Shown here in pieces: positions 7,893-17,183 of a stretch of DNA of 54,997 nt. The stretch lies in assembly GCA_017540905.1 (NCBI GenBank), contig JAFYAC010000068.1, positions 1 to 54,997 of the forward strand. The letters are read 5' to 3'. The notes under the pieces are model-generated. The model was given only the letters and a program-made list of their open reading frames with translations, was not told the DNA's origin and searched no databases. The translations under genes were made by a program, and so were the position numbers. Within the stretch, counting starts at the first letter, position 1, and every line of letters begins with the position of its first letter. Source of the DNA: Kiritimatiellia bacterium. Lineage in GTDB: Bacteria; Verrucomicrobiota; Kiritimatiellia; CAIQIC01; Lenti-01.

Positions 7893-10800
7893 TCAGAACC
7901 CCCGGGCTTCGAGGGAAGTCACGTCGATCGTGTTCACCCTGACCTTGAAAGAATCGTTTTCGGCCGCGGGCCCGATGGAGATGCACTGCCCCTTCACCAA
8001 GGAGGAAAGACGCGCCTTCCATTCATCTGCCGTTCCGGTCTGCGCCGCCGTCCTGACGAGTTCCGAATAGCGCTTCAGTTCCGAATCGGCAGGCTTGAAG
8101 AACAGCTTGTGCGCCGCCTGGAAGAGACGGGCCTTCTCGTCGTCCTTCAAGTTGCTCAACGTCTGCGTCGCCGCGATGAGGCACAGCCCGAACTTCCGGC
8201 CTTCCGTCAGAAACTTGCCGAGCGGGGAGTCGAGCTTCTGGTCGAGATTCTGCACCTCGTCGAGGACGATGACATGGGGTCGTGTTTCGTCCCAGGTGGT
8301 CCTTGCCGTGGAATAAAGGTCCCACAGGGCAAACTCCGTGAGCAGGAGATAGGTCGTGCGGTCGAGCATCGTCATCTGGAACACTTGGCAGGGATGGGAC
8401 TTGTCGGAGAAAAGCTCGTCCCAACCGATGGATTCACCCTCCCTGAACAGTTTCGCGGCCACAAACGGCTTGAGCTTGCTGATGACGGATTTGAGAGCCG
8501 ACTGCTGGTGGACCCCGTCGTCGAGAAACGCCTCGAGCGCCGGGAGGAGGTCGGACATTCCGAACGCGGGATTGGAGGACATTCCCGACTGGATTGCGTC
8601 GATCAGAACGCTCCTCTGCTGGTCGCCAAGATTGTAGACGGAATCGAAAATCGATGTTACGCGGGTCGCAACATCCCATTCGGATTCCTCCAGGGTTCCT
8701 CCGCATCCATCGTCGTCGGAGCCCTTCCGGAAAGGATTGATGGGGAGGCCGTCCCTCCGCACAATGTGCTGGAGGGGCGCGACGGAGTTCAGGAAGGCTT
8801 CCTTGAGTTGCTTGTTCAGGAATCCGTTCGTGTAATCGACGATCAGGCTGTTCTGCACCTTCCGCGCAAGCTCCGCCAGGATGGCTTCGATTGCATACGT
8901 CTTGCCCATCCCGGAGTTGCCGAAAATGAGGAAGTGCCTGTTGTTGAGCTTCGGATGCCCGAATTCCCAGAAGACTTCCTTCCCAGCCTTGGTCTTCCCG
9001 AGCAGGATCCGATCGGGGATTGCATGTGGTGCGGAGGGGACCACGGACGGGGACGGAACAGGTGAAGTGTTCGGGACGGGTGTGATGTTCGGCGTTTCCA
9101 CCACTTGTTCGACTTCGTCCGAAGGCTGCGGAAGCGGCTCGGAAGGCGGAGGGGGAAGAGGTGCAACGGGTTGAGGAATGGTGGGAATCGGCACGACCGG
9201 CTCCTCGGGTTCCGGTTCAGGCTCCGGTCCGTCATCCTCATCATCGTCATCGGAGTCGAAGTCCTGGCGTTTCTCTTCATCTTCGTCCTCCGTCTCGTCG
9301 TCCTCGTCGGCGCGGCGGTCGTCGCGGATGGCATAATCCGGAGGCGTCCCGCCTGTGAGGTCGATGGAATCCAGCCAGACAAGTTTCGGCTTGGCATCGG
9401 GCTGGCAGACGGCGTCGATGAATGCGTAACCCGACTGGAACATGGGTACGGACATCGCCTCCCCTTCCTCGTCCGGAACGATTGACAGGATTTCGATCCG
9501 GTCCAGTTCGGGGCTGCGGGTTTCATCCGTGACGAACGTGTAGACGGCGGCATCCCATTCGATCTCGAAATTGCCGTCCGCGAGGTTTTCCATTGCCGGC
9601 AGGAAAGCGGCTTTGTCTTCCGATGCCGGGGCAGCGCTGGCAATCATGCGGTGCAGTTGCAGGAACCAGTAGCGTTGGTCGGGGCGGCCCGCCGCCAGCC
9701 CGCCGACGGACGGGGCGAAAAGCGGTCGCAGGACGCGCAGTCCATTCTCGATTTGGGTCTTCGCCTTTTCGAGATGGGAGGGCATGTTCTGCGATTTGCC
9801 CATCTTGCACTCGATGAGCGTGGCCTTGAGGCGGAGACGGTCGCCTTCGATGTCGGCACGGAGCCAGAGCAGGTCGGGGTGCCGGTTGTCGTCCGCCGCC
9901 AGGTCGAACCAGTGCCGGTAGGCGTCGATGGAGAAGAGCCGGTCGCACAGGTGGCCTGTTTCCTCAAGTGGGATGATCCGGTGCAGGATGCCGTAGGCGA
10001 GGAAGTCCCGGACGTATTCGCCGGGGCCTAGCGCGCGGACCAGCGAAAGCCCGGAGAGTTCCTTGGCTTCATCCAGAAGCGTCTGGGCGATGCGCGAGTC
10101 GCGCTCTGGGGAGCCGTAGGGAAACACGCCGCGCATGGCCGAAAGGAGACGGTCCTTCAGCTCGCCGAGGCGGTATTGCTGGGTCGAGACCGTGTAGTTG
10201 CTCTCTCCGTGCTGCCCCACGCCGGAACCGAAACCGATGAGTTCGCGTTTGAGTTGCGTTCCTTCCCCCTCCCGCTGGGCGATGAGCGCCCGGTCTACGA
10301 GGGGATCGACGGCGACGACCCATTCGGCCTTTTCGTGTGCTGCATCGACCACGTCGCGCCAAGGCGTGTAGTCGCCCGTCGCGAGGACGATGTGCCGGGC
10401 ATCGGCTGGGACCCCCGGATCCTTGACGCGGGCGGCGAGGTTCGCGTGCGCGTCCGCCGCCTTGAACTGGCGGTTGCTGACGATTTGCGAGCGGCGGAAC
10501 CTCTCGTTGGGCTTCGTGCTGGCACACTGCGACTGTTCGAGAATCGGGAATTTGATGGCGTGCGTCGTCACCACGTACGGCTTGGCCTTCTCGAATACGC
10601 ACCCCTGGCTGTCTGGACGGATGAAGTCGTAGAGGAAAAACACGTCGGCGTCCACGTCCGCGCGGATGGTCTTCGCCAGCTGGCGGATGCCTTCCTCGCC
10701 CGGGCCGACCAGACGGTGCGAGATGGAAAACGAGCAACCGGCGTAGGGCCCGGAAGAGTCCTCTTTCGACTCGATGAGGTCCTGCCATGCGGAAAGCCAT

Positions 10801-13310
10801 TGGGCGACGACGCTCGTGTCCGACGACTCGGAGAACACGGCGAGGCGGATGGAATACCTTCCGACCCGTGTCCCCGGCGGAATCTTCCGGTCGAGATACC
10901 GGACGAACGCATCGATTCCCGCCAGGACGGGCTGAATGTCCTCGTTGCGGCATACGGCGAGCGACAGGCCGTCCTTCGCCCCGGCATGCAGCCGGAAGAA
11001 ATCGCAGAGCGTCCGGCACAGCAGGCGCGATTCGCTCGTTTCCCTCACCAGGTCCTCGGCGGCGATTTCGTCTTCGTCGATCTGGTTGTACCGCGTGAGG
11101 AAGCGCGTCGCCGCCAACCCCGTTCCGGGCGGCAGCGAGCCGATGCGGAACACGAGGGCGGAGCCCGGATCGGTCACGACGAACTTGCCGGATTCCGTGA
11201 CCGGGAGGCCGACAAGCGGCGCCTTGACGTCCGCCAGGTCTGCATACCCCGTCCAGACCCGGTCCTTGAACGCCTTCCCGGCCTGCCCACGGCGGTATTC
11301 GTTTTCGGCGGCCTTTGCGAAGGCATCGAGCAGGAACACCCACTGGGCCTGGAGCATCTCGACGAGCGCCGGGTGGAGGATCGTTACGACGGCCGACGGC
11401 TCGAATTTCTCCACCCCCCATGTGTTGACCGACTCCCCGCCGTGTTCGGAATCGACGAACAGGAACGCTCGCATGAGCATGGCTCCGACCTCTCGGGCTT
11501 CTGTCACACCGTCGGGGAGGTCCTTCCCGCCGTAGGCGAACGCCTCGACGGCCTCCTGGTAGGCCTTCACGAACGGCACCGTCGCCTCCTGCCCGATGAC
11601 GTCATGGATTCCTCTTTCCCGGCAGTCGCGCAGGAATATCCTGAACTGTTTCGAGAGCTCGTCCAGCAGACCCTTCATCGGCTTCGCCGAGGAGTGCTCG
11701 CGCCAGTCCCGGGTGAAGACGTTGGAGAGGAACGTTTCCCCGTCCAGCGCCCGCAGAGCCGCGTCGAGCACCCGGCTCGTTTCTTCTCCCTCGCGAGAAA
11801 GGAGCAATTCACGGTAGTAGGGCAGATGGAAGACCGGGACGAGTCCCCGCTCTCCCGGACGCCGCTCCATCGCTTCGTCGGCTTCTTCGAGAAGGGTGTT
11901 CGCCAGCCGGTAGGGATGGATGTCGGGCAACCGCAGGGCGAAACGCCGGTAGATATTGGGCGTTCCGCCCGGACCCGACACGGTTACGCGGAACTCGAAG
12001 AACGGTTCCCCCGCTCTCGCGGATTTCACGGACAGGTTTTCCGGGACGAGGTCGGAAACGACCGCCACTTCGGCGGAGGGATTGTCCCCGTCAAGGTGCA
12101 AATGGATTCTCTCCGACAGCATTTTGTCGAGTCCGCCGAGAAGGCGGTGCAGATACTCTCTGGCGAATTCCGTGGTTTCATCGGCCATGTCCTGGTCGGG
12201 CAAATCATGCTTGAATTGGATCCCCGTGAATTCGATCCGTTGGGGGATGATGCCGTTCCAGTCCGGGTTTTCCTCCGCATCGGACATGAACTGCCCAAGC
12301 GTCCTCCACGCACCGCGAAGGAGAACTTCGAGCGGAGAACCGGACAGCTTTTGCAAGGGGACTTTGGGCTCTTTCTTACTTTTTGGCGGCTTTGCCTGGA
12401 GAATCAGGTCGTTGATTGCGAGAAAGTCGGCCCGGCGCAATTCGTCCACCCGGTCCGTTGCATGGACGCCGATATAGCCGCGCAACGCATCGAGCAAATC
12501 CTCGCGCGTGGAGAACGGCGCGACATCAATTTCCAGCGGTGGGTCCATCCGTGCGAAATTGTCGATGGCCTTCAGGGCCTTCTCCCGCGCGGGTCCGTCG
12601 AGGAACGATGCGTAGTTGAAAAAGGCGTTGGAGGAATTCACGTAGTACCGGAAGGTCTGGCGCCTGGGCTTCCGGGCCTTCTTCGCGAACGCGGAAAGAT
12701 TGCACGGGATGGAACCCAGAAGAGCCTCCATCGCCTCCTGCTCGGAAGCGATTCCGGCATCCGCCGGAACCGCTTCGAGCATACGGGATACGCGGGAGAG
12801 GCTCGCATCCTCCACGAGGACGCCGAGGACGGAATCCCAGGCTGTTTTCCAATCCTTGGACGCTTCGACGCCGAAGCCCCCTAGCCACTCCACGACCCAC
12901 GGCCGGAACGTCCCTCCCATCGTTTCGGCAAAGAGGGCGTCGGCGCTGCATTGGTAGAAATCCGACAGGCTGCCGCGGTCCGCGGCGAGCTCCACGCCCA
13001 GCAGGACGACGAGACGGCCGTCCTCCACCTCGTTGCGGTATTGCGTGAGGTTGCCGCCCGCGAAATGTTCCCCCAGCGCTGCGCAGTCGGCGGGGGTCCA
13101 GCCGGACGCCGTACGGCACTCGTCCGCGATGCGGAACACCAGTTCGAGCGAGAACTCGGCCGCGATGTCCTTGCAGTCCGCGAGCAGCAGCACCGCGTCG
13201 GAGCCGGAAATGTCCGGGACCAGGAACTGCAAGCGCCCACCGTCCGCATCCGCGGCCTTGCATTGCTTCCGGATGCAGCGGGAGAGCGTTTCGACGTAGA
13301 GGTTTTTCAT
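7893..13310 (-). CDS. dptH: DNA phosphorothioation-dependent restriction protein DptH (HerA/FtsK-like ATPase)
   Basis: This is a 1805-residue motor component of the DptFGH (DndFGH) restriction complex. I place the start at MKNLYVETLSRC (ATG 13308-13310), which overlaps the dptG stop (ATGA) and follows AGGAG; an in-frame extension upstream lacks such support. The long N-terminal region (1 to about 1330) is mixed alpha/beta with no named motif. A linker at about 1330-1430 has an acidic block (DEDEEKRQDFDSDDDDEDD) and then a Pro/Glu-Pro-rich stretch. The C-terminal ATPase has Walker A FGNSGMGKTYAIEAI (about 1460) and Walker B HVIVLDEVQNLD, as in HerA/FtsK translocases. In known systems DptFGH restricts DNA lacking phosphorothioate, and the PT genes upstream fit that. 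Confidence 0.88.
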   Translation of the reverse strand: MKNLYVETLSRCIRKQCKAADADGGRLQFLVPDISGSDAVLLLADCKDIAAEFSLELVFRIADECRTASGWTPADCAALGEHFAGGNLTQYRNEVEDGRLVVLLGVELAADRGSLSDFYQCSADALFAETMGGTFRPWVVEWLGGFGVEASKDWKTAWDSVLGVLVEDASLSRVSRMLEAVPADAGIASEQEAMEALLGSIPCNLSAFAKKARKPRRQTFRYYVNSSNAFFNYASFLDGPAREKALKAIDNFARMDPPLEIDVAPFSTREDLLDALRGYIGVHATDRVDELRRADFLAINDLILQAKPPKSKKEPKVPLQKLSGSPLEVLLRGAWRTLGQFMSDAEENPDWNGIIPQRIEFTGIQFKHDLPDQDMADETTEFAREYLHRLLGGLDKMLSERIHLHLDGDNPSAEVAVVSDLVPENLSVKSARAGEPFFEFRVTVSGPGGTPNIYRRFALRLPDIHPYRLANTLLEEADEAMERRPGERGLVPVFHLPYYRELLLSREGEETSRVLDAALRALDGETFLSNVFTRDWREHSSAKPMKGLLDELSKQFRIFLRDCRERGIHDVIGQEATVPFVKAYQEAVEAFAYGGKDLPDGVTEAREVGAMLMRAFLFVDSEHGGESVNTWGVEKFEPSAVVTILHPALVEMLQAQWVFLLDAFAKAAENEYRRGQAGKAFKDRVWTGYADLADVKAPLVGLPVTESGKFVVTDPGSALVFRIGSLPPGTGLAATRFLTRYNQIDEDEIAAEDLVRETSESRLLCRTLCDFFRLHAGAKDGLSLAVCRNEDIQPVLAGIDAFVRYLDRKIPPGTRVGRYSIRLAVFSESSDTSVVAQWLSAWQDLIESKEDSSGPYAGCSFSISHRLVGPGEEGIRQLAKTIRADVDADVFFLYDFIRPDSQGCVFEKAKPYVVTTHAIKFPILEQSQCASTKPNERFRRSQIVSNRQFKAADAHANLAARVKDPGVPADARHIVLATGDYTPWRDVVDAAHEKAEWVVAVDPLVDRALIAQREGEGTQLKRELIGFGSGVGQHGESNYTVSTQQYRLGELKDRLLSAMRGVFPYGSPERDSRIAQTLLDEAKELSGLSLVRALGPGEYVRDFLAYGILHRIIPLEETGHLCDRLFSIDAYRHWFDLAADDNRHPDLLWLRADIEGDRLRLKATLIECKMGKSQNMPSHLEKAKTQIENGLRVLRPLFAPSVGGLAAGRPDQRYWFLQLHRMIASAAPASEDKAAFLPAMENLADGNFEIEWDAAVYTFVTDETRSPELDRIEILSIVPDEEGEAMSVPMFQSGYAFIDAVCQPDAKPKLVWLDSIDLTGGTPPDYAIRDDRRADEDDETEDEDEEKRQDFDSDDDDEDDGPEPEPEPEEPVVPIPTIPQPVAPLPPPPSEPLPQPSDEVEQVVETPNITPVPNTSPVPSPSVVPSAPHAIPDRILLGKTKAGKEVFWEFGHPKLNNRHFLIFGNSGMGKTYAIEAILAELARKVQNSLIVDYTNGFLNKQLKEAFLNSVAPLQHIVRRDGLPINPFRKGSDDDGCGGTLEESEWDVATRVTSIFDSVYNLGDQQRSVLIDAIQSGMSSNPAFGMSDLLPALEAFLDDGVHQQSALKSVISKLKPFVAAKLFREGESIGWDELFSDKSHPCQVFQMTMLDRTTYLLLTEFALWDLYSTARTTWDETRPHVIVLDEVQNLDQKLDSPLGKFLTEGRKFGLCLIAATQTLSNLKDDEKARLFQAAHKLFFKPADSELKRYSELVRTAAQTGTADEWKARLSSLVKGQCISIGPAAENDSFKVRVNTIDVTSLEARGF

Positions 13311-14959
13311 CGGGCGCTCCTTTCTTCGGTGGCGAAGGGATTGCGGACAAGCGAGCAGGCGTCGGAGAGGCGCACGAGCATCCCGGACGCCTCCAGCATC
13401 CGTTCGAGCCAGGCATCGCCCGACTCCTCTCCCGCGAGTTCCTCCTTCCGTCCGCTCCAGTTGCGGGAATCGGCAAGCCCCTTGAGATCGAACACGAATC
13501 CGTGGTGCGCCTTCATCTGAGCCTTGAACGTGTCCAGCGTCATCCGCTTGCCGGGGACGAGCGACAGGACAAGACACCTCAGGATCTTTTCGTTGAGCGT
13601 GAACTTCATCCCCGCTCCCCGCGGCGGCACGATCAGACCAATGCTTTTCCCCAGCTTGCGGTACAGCTTGTAGCCGTATTTGTCGGCCTCGGTGTAAGTC
13701 CGATTGAACTCTTTGTCCGGGTCCTGGGCGGACGCGAAATGTCGCCGCACGTCTTCTTGCGTTTCGGGTTTGCGGATGACTTGCTGGATTTCGCGCGTGA
13801 TTTCCGAAAGCGACTGTTCCGAAAACGCTTTCAACTTCCGCTTCCGGCCGGAGGTATCACAGAGGAGGATTCGATAATCGGATCCATCGGTTGCCCCGCC
13901 CGGCGTCAGCGTTTCCCGGTAGGTCTGCGAGGCGAGCGTGCGGAGAACCTGCAACGTACACTCGATTTCCAGGAGTTCGAGCTTGTCGATGATTCCGATG
14001 TTCGCCGCCAGAATCCGGCTGAGTTCGACCGCAAACAGGTAGCCTTCCGTCCAGCTCTTTTGCGGAATCCAGCCGCACAAAACGTTTCTGGGTTCTCCGC
14101 CTGGGAAGTCAGATGCTCGTTGGGTTTCTTCGTCAGTTGATGTGTCGATGAAGCGCACAATCTCCGAGAGTCCGCTAGGGGTTTCATCGAAGAACGCCTC
14201 CAACAACCGGGAGAGTCGGTCTTTCACGATGGCGGGAACCGTTTCATCTTTTGAAAGAGAAATGCCAGGGCGGGAAACGAGGCCTTGAGCGATTTCTTCT
14301 TCAGTCTGAGACAGAGCATTGCAGATTTGCAGGTAGAGGGACTCGCCGCTGCGAGCAAGGAATCGGTGTCTAGACGAATCAAACAGTTTCGAGAAATGGT
14401 CCAAAACGTCACTCCATTCTGTGGGTGAAATGGAACGAGCCTCCGTTACAATCCAAATTTCTTCTCCACAGAGCAATTCTCGGCAGAAAGGCAGGAAAGT
14501 CTGAGTACACCAAGTCCTGCTTGCTCCATTTCCCCAGAATCCCAGGAAGAGGGCGCTCAAGGTTTTGAGGAACAACATTTTCTCCGACTGCGAGTCGAGA
14601 TCGAGCCCGGAAGCGAGATCACGCCACAGTTTTTCCGCGTGTTTTCTATGGCTCTGGTGGCGTGTGTCGAGACGGGAGGATTCCAGAAAGGCGAATAGTT
14701 TGAGGTTAAGCCGTGCCTTTGGGAAGTAGGAGAGTCCGGCAGGGTTCACTCGCCAATCCTGGAGAATCGCCTCGTCGGGCAAGACAGTGGAGAAGTGCGA
14801 ACCATTGATCTTCTTGTCCGAAGCACAGACGAGGAGAAATTCTGCCAGCATATCCATCGTCTGTTGTTCATCCGAAAACCGTCGCCCGAAAAGACGGATT
14901 GACGGGTTGAAATCTTCACCGTGTTGAGGCTGGAAAATTTCTGGGAGAAAACTAATCAT
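13307..14959 (-). CDS. dptG: DNA phosphorothioation-dependent restriction protein DptG
   Basis: This 550-residue protein is assigned to DptG from its position between DptF and DptH and its size; the family has no catalytic motif I can point to. I chose the start MISFLPEIFQPQ (ATG 14957-14959) because GGAGG lies 5 nt upstream and the codon overlaps the dptF stop by 8 nt. The longer in-frame reading runs back into dptF. The stop overlaps the dptH start as ATGA. The sequence is soluble and helical, with a basic segment rich in Arg/Lys around 290-330. Its role is presumably structural, within the DptFGH complex. The alternative is an unrelated protein in the same slot, such as SspG of SspFGH systems. 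Confidence 0.75.
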   Translation of the reverse strand: MISFLPEIFQPQHGEDFNPSIRLFGRRFSDEQQTMDMLAEFLLVCASDKKINGSHFSTVLPDEAILQDWRVNPAGLSYFPKARLNLKLFAFLESSRLDTRHQSHRKHAEKLWRDLASGLDLDSQSEKMLFLKTLSALFLGFWGNGASRTWCTQTFLPFCRELLCGEEIWIVTEARSISPTEWSDVLDHFSKLFDSSRHRFLARSGESLYLQICNALSQTEEEIAQGLVSRPGISLSKDETVPAIVKDRLSRLLEAFFDETPSGLSEIVRFIDTSTDEETQRASDFPGGEPRNVLCGWIPQKSWTEGYLFAVELSRILAANIGIIDKLELLEIECTLQVLRTLASQTYRETLTPGGATDGSDYRILLCDTSGRKRKLKAFSEQSLSEITREIQQVIRKPETQEDVRRHFASAQDPDKEFNRTYTEADKYGYKLYRKLGKSIGLIVPPRGAGMKFTLNEKILRCLVLSLVPGKRMTLDTFKAQMKAHHGFVFDLKGLADSRNWSGRKEELAGEESGDAWLERMLEASGMLVRLSDACSLVRNPFATEERSAR

Positions 14960-17183
14960 GGCATACCTCCAATGTCTTGGCGTCGGGGGTCGGTTTGACG
15001 GAAACCGTAGTAAACGACCCATCCGTCCGTCGTTGCAACAAGACAAGACCGTGTGCCTCTCCTGTTTTGAGTACCTTTAGAATCCTGGCCTTAAAGTCCT
15101 CTATCCGATCACGGTAGGACCGCTGGAGCCCGCGCCCCAGCTTGCCCTTGTTTCTCGCCGTGAGGTAGTCGAGGAACGGGAGCGGAAGGTCGAGGCGGAT
15201 GCCCTCTAGTCTACCAACCCCGCACAGCGCCGGTGTGCCAGCAACCAAACGCAGTTCCAAGTAATCATGAAAATCGAACTTCGATAGAACCAACTGGACA
15301 CTTTGTCGCACTTCGCTTTCGCGCCGGTTCAGCGTGATATAGAGTGTTCCGGCCTTGTTCGTCCCATCCGGCGGACGCATCCCGGAAAACTCTTCCTGGA
15401 GGACGCAATAGATGGGAACGACCAGGCTTTTTGCCTTGAAGGTTTCTGGTGTTTCGCGCCAACCCATGACATCCAGCAACCGCGGTGAATCCAAGAAGGT
15501 CGAAAGAAATTCCTCGAATCCTTCTTTTTCGCCGTTCGGCGCCGTACCGAGGAAGTAGACGAGCCTTCGGTATTGCCTGCGCACCAACGCCGCGGCCTGG
15601 TCTGGAAGCGATGCTTTCTTCCCTCCCCGGACTCGCGATTCGAAATCGGCCAACTCCGGGTCCGTTACCGCGAGCGGACTGGAACCTCCGAAATTCCAGA
15701 AGCGGCGTTCCTGGCGCGGCGAGAACCGGGTGTTGAAACCCTGCTCCAACATGACGGAGACGGCGTGAAGCTGGCGGACTGCCTGAGGGTATTCCCGCTC
15801 TCCGTTGTCGCCCCAGAAGAGGTTGGTGAACAGGTGGCGTTCTGGCCGGATTTCCGCGCCGCTCTCGACTTGCGCCGACAATTCGCGGCAGGTCGCTCCG
15901 CCTGTCAGGAGGAACGAAAAATGGGCCGCCATCTGTCGCATGGTGAGCCGTTCGCCGTAGGCGTAGGCGCGGAAGTAGAGCAGGCGGATTCGGTTGGCGG
16001 CGAGTTCGTAATGTTTGGCCAGAAGATCCCGGTTCATCCGAAGCGGACAACTATCCGATACCGGGCACTCCTTGCAAGGGGCCCATTGCGGTGAATGAAC
16101 CATCCGGGCCAGCATTTGCATCCCGAGGTCGAGATTGTCTTTCCGGGCAAGGTTGTGGACTCCAAAGGTCAGGGGGCCGAACGCAAAAGCCTGACGTGTG
16201 TCGGAATCCATCGCGTCGAGAAGCCGATCCTCGATCGTGCCGACATCCTCGCCGGTCCGTTCACGGTTTTCCCGGAAGAGGGAAAGAAGCGCACCCGTGT
16301 TCGACACGAGCAGGAAACGGTCGGTTGAGCCGGGACGGAACAGATCTTCGACAAGAGCCGCACGGTCCTCCGCGGTGCACTCGCTCAAGTCTTTGATGTC
16401 AATGATCGTCCTGCCATTACAAGGGATGCTTTCGCGCTTCTTCAGCCCGTCGCGGAGTGGATCGTCCGGCGGCAAGTTGCGCAGGGCGCGGATGACTTCC
16501 AGGGCCAGCGTCGATTTGCCGTCGCCCGCATGGCCCGTCAGGATGACGTGGCCGCCATCATTGCCTGTCAGCTCGGAGAGAATCTCCTCTGCAAGAGGAT
16601 GATGCACGCGGAGCTCTTTGAACAAGGGATTCCGGGCCTGCGCTTCTGCAAGGGAGCCCTTGTTGTTCCCATCGGTCCCCTGAAGGGTGTTGAGATAGGC
16701 GACAAAAGGATTTTCCATTCCCGATCCTCCGTTGTGTTGATGCTCCGAAAGGCGTTGTTCTGCAAGCTGCTGGAAAGCAAGATTGAGTTCGCGATTATGC
16801 AAAAAATCAGACAACACCCCTTCCACACGCGCCCCCTTCACGAGCCTTTTCAACTCTCCGGGCCCTCCAACAGAATTCGCTTGAGCAAGTGCCTGTTCTT
16901 GACCGGGATTGGGAATCAACTGCCAGACACCGGAAGTTCTCAAGTGAAAGAAGGGCGCACACGGCCGGTTCCTGTCTCCATCGGATTTGAAGCGATCAAA
17001 AAGGTTTCTGAATTCATCGACGAGTTCTTGACTGTAACACACAATGGAATCGTCCAGAATTCCTTTGTACAGCAGACGCGCCCAAGAGAGTAGCAAAAGC
17101 AGTTTGTGAGGTTTGTATTGAGGTCCGGATGGTAACAGCGAATCAATCAGTTGTTCGATTTTAACTTTCTCTTCTGGTGTCAT
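14952..17183 (-). CDS. dptF: DptF-type ATPase with an N-terminal sulfur-binding-like domain
   Basis: The full reading is 743 residues from ATG 17181-17183, which overlaps the cysteine desulfurase stop as ATGA. Residues from about 20 to 90 (KPHKLLLLLSWARLLYKGI, then PFFHLRTSGVWQL) resemble the sulfur-binding domain at the N-terminus of ScoMcrA-type HNH enzymes. The DptF part begins at MENPFVAYLNTLQ (ATG 16716-16718). It has Walker A TGHAGDGKSTLAL, Walker B RTIIDIKDL and a Cys cluster CKECPVSDSCPLR. The internal ATG has its own strong ribosome-binding site (GGAGG, 7-8 nt upstream), so a 588-residue short form without the first domain is likely made as well. DptF works with DptG and DptH in restriction of non-PT DNA. 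The fused domain would give direct PT reading; that is inference. Confidence 0.82.
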   Translation of the reverse strand: MTPEEKVKIEQLIDSLLPSGPQYKPHKLLLLLSWARLLYKGILDDSIVCYSQELVDEFRNLFDRFKSDGDRNRPCAPFFHLRTSGVWQLIPNPGQEQALAQANSVGGPGELKRLVKGARVEGVLSDFLHNRELNLAFQQLAEQRLSEHQHNGGSGMENPFVAYLNTLQGTDGNNKGSLAEAQARNPLFKELRVHHPLAEEILSELTGNDGGHVILTGHAGDGKSTLALEVIRALRNLPPDDPLRDGLKKRESIPCNGRTIIDIKDLSECTAEDRAALVEDLFRPGSTDRFLLVSNTGALLSLFRENRERTGEDVGTIEDRLLDAMDSDTRQAFAFGPLTFGVHNLARKDNLDLGMQMLARMVHSPQWAPCKECPVSDSCPLRMNRDLLAKHYELAANRIRLLYFRAYAYGERLTMRQMAAHFSFLLTGGATCRELSAQVESGAEIRPERHLFTNLFWGDNGEREYPQAVRQLHAVSVMLEQGFNTRFSPRQERRFWNFGGSSPLAVTDPELADFESRVRGGKKASLPDQAAALVRRQYRRLVYFLGTAPNGEKEGFEEFLSTFLDSPRLLDVMGWRETPETFKAKSLVVPIYCVLQEEFSGMRPPDGTNKAGTLYITLNRRESEVRQSVQLVLSKFDFHDYLELRLVAGTPALCGVGRLEGIRLDLPLPFLDYLTARNKGKLGRGLQRSYRDRIEDFKARILKVLKTGEAHGLVLLQRRTDGSFTTVSVKPTPDAKTLEVCHD

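Noticed and set aside
10176-12884. Long plus-strand open frames across dptH and the ATPase genes
   Set aside because: They lack starts with ribosome-binding sites, show antisense-type composition, and overlap well-supported minus-strand genes.
13311-13577. N-terminal extension of DptH from the longer open frame
   Set aside because: It would overlap dptG by about 270 nt. The ATG at 13308-13310 with AGGAG and a 4-nt overlap fits the operon pattern.
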